A stretch of DNA of 64,000 bases from Sagittula sp048553715 (lineage in GTDB: Bacteria; Pseudomonadota; Alphaproteobacteria; Rhodobacterales; Rhodobacteraceae). Numbering within the stretch: position 1 is the stretch's first letter; each line of letters opens with the position of its first letter. This document shows, piece after piece, positions 61,084-64,000 of this stretch. The notes under the pieces were generated by a model. That model made no database searches. It was not told where the DNA came from and saw only the letters and a program-made list of their open reading frames with translations. Made by a program: the position numbers and the translations under genes. The stretch lies in assembly GCF_048553715.1 (NCBI RefSeq), contig NZ_JBLZNC010000006.1, positions 1 to 64,000 of the forward strand, written 5' to 3'.

Positions 61084-61734
61084 CTAGGCAACGTACAGTT
61101 CCCTTACGTCGGGCGTGACGTGATGGACGTGCTTCATTAGATCCATTCCGCTCGATAAGCCAAGGGCATGATTGGCCGCAGCAAACATTGCATGCCAAGT
61201 TTCGGGTAAGACCGGACCACGCATCTCGGTATCGTGCACGAAGCTTACAAACAGTAATGACGCATCGACACCGTTATTTCTTAGCCACCAGAGGTGCGCC
61301 AGCCTGTTGCCGTATTGGTAGAACGCCTTGGTCCAATCACACGGAGATATAAGTCCGAGATCATCATGCATCGCGCCAAAGGCCCGCGCAATCATGGCGT
61401 GGGACGCCGCTCCTGCCTGCGAAGCAGGTGACAGGAACTCCTTGGTGTGAGCCTTTGCCTCAACGAGTACCGGACCTTTGAATGTCGTCCCAAGCGCATC
61501 CCATTGCGGTCCACGCTGTGGCCAGAAGGTCTTAAGCGACGCGCCGAGGTGTGAGAGGCCAACGTGATCCAGAAAGCTCTCGTCGCGGTATTCGGCATAA
61601 TGATCCTGTGCCAATGGTGAGAGCCATGTTATCGGTGGGAGGGACGCCGGTTGAAGTCGCTGGGGAGACTTGTTGACCGCGACTTGAAGCCATTTCAGGC
61701 TCCCTCTCTGTCCGATTTTCTGCTCCACACGCAT
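61084..61734 (-). CDS. Putative PD-(D/E)XK nuclease-like protein
   Basis: 216-aa protein. QWDALGTTFKGPVLVEAKAH gives the D-x12-E-x-K core (D79, E92, K94) of PD-(D/E)XK nucleases, with hydrophobic beta-strand residues before the E-x-K. Other conserved-looking segments are FLDHVGLSHLGASLKTFWP and WTKAFYQYGNRLAHLWWLR. It has no obvious DNA-binding domain. The gene is reversed inside the S10 region between rplW and rplB and is less GC-rich than the ribosomal genes. Its product could be a defence or housekeeping nuclease of unknown target, or an inactive relative. The family call is from motif only. Confidence 0.55.
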   Translation of the reverse strand: MRVEQKIGQRGSLKWLQVAVNKSPQRLQPASLPPITWLSPLAQDHYAEYRDESFLDHVGLSHLGASLKTFWPQRGPQWDALGTTFKGPVLVEAKAHTKEFLSPASQAGAASHAMIARAFGAMHDDLGLISPCDWTKAFYQYGNRLAHLWWLRNNGVDASLLFVSFVHDTEMRGPVLPETWHAMFAAANHALGLSSGMDLMKHVHHVTPDVRELYVA

Positions 61735-62002
61735 TCGCAGTTCTTTTTATTGCTATGAGAGATGTGCCACTATCCCATGGAAGCCTGACATGTCCAAGCG
61801 CCATCTTGATTGGCTCTTGACCAGCTAGGCTCCATCCCCTACACGACCCCATCGGCTGCGGCCCCGGATTCGTCCGGGGCTTTGCATTTTGCGCGGCTGA
61901 TGCAGAATCGGGCACCTTCGGGGGCCTATATCTACGGCCACCTTCGGGGGGCTAACAACATAGGGTTCATCCGAACCCCCAAGCTTACGGAAGACAGAAA
62001 GC
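61735..62002 (+). promoter_or_regulatory. rplB promoter and leader
   Basis: TTGACC (61817-61822) and TACACG (61840-61845), spaced 17 bp, form a good sigma-70 promoter and resemble the rpsJ promoter (TTGCCC-N17-TATACG). The leader then has the hairpin gccccgga-ttcg-tccggggc (61861-61880), two imperfect copies of CACCTTCGGGGG (about 61913 and 61941), and a gggttc/gaaccc hairpin before the rplB ribosome-binding site (ggaag). Confidence 0.55.
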
Positions 62003-62845
62003 ATGGCACTTAAGTCGTACAAGCCGACGACGCCGGGCCAGCGCGGGCTGGTGCTGATCGACCGTTCGGAGCTGTATAAAGGACGCCCCGTCAAGGCCCT
62101 CACCGAGGGTCTGACCAAGTCGGGCGGCCGGAACAACACCGGACGTATCACCTCCCGCCGTCGTGGCGGTGGCGCAAAGCGTCTCTACCGGATCGTTGAT
62201 TTCAAGCGGAACAAATTCGACGTCAACGGCATCGTTGTCCGCATTGAATATGACCCCAACCGTACCGCATTCATCGCACTGATCCAGTACGACGATGGCG
62301 AGCAGGCCTACATCCTTGCACCGCAGCGCCTTGGCGTTGGTGACAAGGTGATCGCATCTGCCAAGGCAGACGTGAAGCCGGGCAACGCGATGCCGTTCTC
62401 CGGCATGCCGATCGGTACCATCGTGCACAACATCGAACTGAAGCCCGGCAAGGGTGGCCAGATCGCACGCGCCGCGGGCACCTATGCCCAGTTCGTCGGC
62501 CGTGACGGTGGCTACGCTCAGATCCGCCTGTCCTCGGGCGAACTGCGCCTCGTGCGTCAGGAGTGCATGGCAACGGTTGGCGCGGTCTCGAACCCCGACA
62601 ACTCGAACCAGAACTTCGGTAAAGCGGGCCGTATGCGCCACAAGGGCATTCGCCCCTCCGTCCGTGGTGTCGTCATGAACCCGATCGACCACCCCCACGG
62701 TGGTGGTGAAGGCCGGACCTCTGGTGGTCGTCACCCGGTGACGCCCTGGGGTAAGCCGACCAAGGGCAAGCGCACCCGCAACACCAACAAGGCGTCGCAG
62801 AAGCTTATTCTCCGCTCGCGCCACGCCAAGAAGAAGGGTCGCTAA
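62003..62845 (+). CDS. rplB: 50S ribosomal protein L2
   Basis: 280-aa core large-subunit protein needed for subunit joining and peptidyl transfer. Motifs are MALKSYKPTTPGQRGLVLIDRS, GGGAKRLYRIVDFKRNK and the C-terminal RGVVMNPIDHPHGGGEGRTSGGRHPVTPWG, which includes the functionally essential histidine. First gene of the second ribosomal block; rpsS follows after 3 bp. Confidence 0.98.
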   Translation: MALKSYKPTTPGQRGLVLIDRSELYKGRPVKALTEGLTKSGGRNNTGRITSRRRGGGAKRLYRIVDFKRNKFDVNGIVVRIEYDPNRTAFIALIQYDDGEQAYILAPQRLGVGDKVIASAKADVKPGNAMPFSGMPIGTIVHNIELKPGKGGQIARAAGTYAQFVGRDGGYAQIRLSSGELRLVRQECMATVGAVSNPDNSNQNFGKAGRMRHKGIRPSVRGVVMNPIDHPHGGGEGRTSGGRHPVTPWGKPTKGKRTRNTNKASQKLILRSRHAKKKGR

Positions 62846-62848
62846 TCT

Positions 62849-63127
62849 ATGGCACGCTCTGTTTGGAAAGGCCCCTTCGTCGACGCTTACGTGTTGAAGA
62901 AGGCCGAGAAAACCAAGGAATCCGGCAAGAACGAGGTCATCAAGATCTGGTCGCGCCGCTCCACCATCCTGCCGCACTTCGTTGGTCTCACCTTTGGTGT
63001 GTACAACGGCCACAAGCACGTTCCGGTCAATGTGACCGAGGACATGATCGGCCAGAAGTTCGGTGAATACGCTCCGACCCGCACCTACTACGGTCACGCG
63101 GCGGACAAGAAAGCCAAGAGGAAGTAA
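62849..63127 (+). CDS. rpsS: 30S ribosomal protein S19
   Basis: 92-aa small-subunit head protein. It starts MARSVWKGPFVDAYVLKKAEK and has WSRRSTILPHFVGLTFGVYNGHKHVPVNVTEDMIGQKFGEYAPTRTYYGH. Tightly packed between rplB and rplV. Confidence 0.98.
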   Translation: MARSVWKGPFVDAYVLKKAEKTKESGKNEVIKIWSRRSTILPHFVGLTFGVYNGHKHVPVNVTEDMIGQKFGEYAPTRTYYGHAADKKAKRK

Positions 63128-63130
63128 GCC

Positions 63131-63511
63131 ATGGGCAAGGATAAGAATCCCCGCCGCGTGGCGGACAACGAAGCGATGGCAAAGCTGCGCATGCTGCGCA
63201 CCTCGCCGCAAAAGCTGAACCTCGTCGCCGGGCTGATCCGTGGCAAGAAGGTGGAAAAGGCCCTGACGGACCTGACCTTCTCCAAGAAGCGGATCGCCGT
63301 GGACGTGAAGAAGTGCCTTCAGTCCGCTATCGCCAACGCCGAGAACAACCACGGTCTGGACGTCGACGAGCTGGTCGTCGCCGAGGCCTATGTTGGTAAG
63401 AACCTGATCATGAAGCGCGGTCGCCCCCGTGCCCGTGGTCGTTTTGGCCGCATCAACAAGCCGTTCTCGGAAATCACCATCAAGGTGCGTCAGGTCGAGG
63501 AGCAAGCCTAA
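63131..63511 (+). CDS. rplV: 50S ribosomal protein L22
   Basis: 126-aa tunnel protein with a beta-hairpin extension. Motifs are LRTSPQKLNLVAGLIRGKKVEKAL, LQSAIANAENNHGLD and KRGRPRARGRFGRINKPFSEITI, which includes the macrolide-related loop. The stop overlaps the rpsC start (TAATG). Confidence 0.98.
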   Translation: MGKDKNPRRVADNEAMAKLRMLRTSPQKLNLVAGLIRGKKVEKALTDLTFSKKRIAVDVKKCLQSAIANAENNHGLDVDELVVAEAYVGKNLIMKRGRPRARGRFGRINKPFSEITIKVRQVEEQA

Positions 63512-64000
63512 TGGGTAACAAGACCAATCCGATCGGGATGCGCCTTCAGGTGAACCGTACTTGGGATTCGCGTTGGTACGCGGACACCAAAGACTACGGT
63601 GACCTGCTGCTGGAAGACATCGCCATCCGCGATTTCATTCAGGATGAGTGCAAGCAGGCCGGTATCGCCCGTGTGATCATCGAACGCCCCCACAAGAAGT
63701 GCCGTGTGACCATTCACACCGCGCGTCCGGGCGTGATCATCGGCAAGAAAGGCGCCGACATCGAGGTGCTTCGCAAGAAGCTGGCCAAGATGACCGACTC
63801 CGAGCTGCACCTCAACATCGTTGAAGTGCGCAAGCCGGAGCTGGACGCAACGCTGGTTGGCGAGTCCATCGCTCAGCAGCTGGAGCGTCGTGTGTCCTTC
63901 CGTCGCGCGATGAAGCGTGCGGTTCAGAACGCCATGCGTATGGGCGCCCTTGGTATCCGGGTGAACGTTGCTGGCCGTCTGGGCGGTGCTGAAATCGCAC
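63511..64000 (+). CDS. rpsC: 30S ribosomal protein S3 (partial, 5' part)
   Basis: The first 163 codons are present; the gene continues past the right edge. It begins MGNKTNPIGMRLQVNRTWDS and has the KH-domain loop PGVIIGKKGADIE near residues 75-87 and KPELDATLVGESIAQQLERRVSFRRAMKRA. S3 lines the mRNA entry channel. Start ATG 63511 overlaps the rplV stop. Confidence 0.97.
   Translation, partial: MGNKTNPIGMRLQVNRTWDSRWYADTKDYGDLLLEDIAIRDFIQDECKQAGIARVIIERPHKKCRVTIHTARPGVIIGKKGADIEVLRKKLAKMTDSELHLNIVEVRKPELDATLVGESIAQQLERRVSFRRAMKRAVQNAMRMGALGIRVNVAGRLGGAEIA

Noticed and set aside
60508..61118. Frames of about 100-140 codons in the gap after rplW
   Set aside because: Low-complexity Arg/Pro-rich translations without start signals; more likely non-coding.
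61985..63505. A reverse-strand frame of 506 codons opposite rplB, rpsS and rplV
   Set aside because: The plus-strand ribosomal proteins are certain; the antisense frame arises from their codon bias.

Overview
The window looks like a chromosomal segment of a marine-type alphaproteobacterium of the Rhodobacteraceae (Roseobacter group). The evidence is high-GC coding, a gcrA cell-cycle regulator, the divergent pckA / chvI-chvG-hprK-rapZ-EIIA-ptsH block, a zf-CHCC (NDUFS6-like) protein, a HIG1-like twin-helix protein, and the recurrent GGTATTT...CCAAGAAAAA intergenic motif. No species call is possible from the sequence alone.

Layout. 1-480 is the tail of an rRNA operon (23S end, 5S, initiator tRNA-fMet). 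480-1300 holds a decayed IS3-family element. 1319-4737 is a polyamine module: PotF-type binding protein, a GntR/FadR regulator and a class III putrescine-type aminotransferase, with one shared operator-like 10-mer upstream of the transport and catabolic genes. 4811-10213 has rpiB, a sulfotransferase next to a GT14-type glycosyltransferase, the phosphatidylethanolamine pair psd-pssA, a HIT protein and a zinc-finger protein. 10301-17154 has polA, a Tat-exported beta-sandwich protein with a ferric-reductase-like membrane protein, a subtilase, adenosine kinase and nth. 17229-24767 is an accessory stretch: a TetR regulator with a clear operator and an SDR, a PepSY metal-reductase-like unit, an Ada-like repair protein, a TSUP carrier, an OmpA lipoprotein, an FMN reductase and a PagL-like deacylase. 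25000-35333 has a sensor kinase, gcrA, rimO, a LuxR-like regulator, tdk, benE, a KAS III enzyme, csaA, proC, a YbjN protein and a DUF3859-like protein.

35436-42766 is the envelope-stress/carbon-control core: pckA, ChvI-ChvG and the regulatory branch of an incomplete PTS (HprK, RapZ, EIIA-Man, HPr), followed by an acyltransferase. 42793-49042 contains 3-hydroxybutyryl-CoA dehydrogenase, etfBA and an M48 peptidase/DUF898 membrane pair. 49173-56154 contains parC, an SH3 protein, an SDR, the HIG1-like protein, an ATP:cob(I)alamin adenosyltransferase, a cytochrome P450 and a lipoprotein. 56253 to the end is tuf and the S10 ribosomal protein operon.

The most unusual feature is the ribosomal region. 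A visibly AT-richer reverse-strand gene lies between tuf and rpsJ, and its product ends in the SSB-like tip DDEIPF. A second reverse-strand gene, whose product has a PD-(D/E)XK-like motif, lies between rplW and rplB. A strong terminator follows rplW and a promoter-like sequence precedes rplB, so the normally continuous S10 operon appears to be two transcription units. I found no CRISPR array, prophage or complete insertion sequence.
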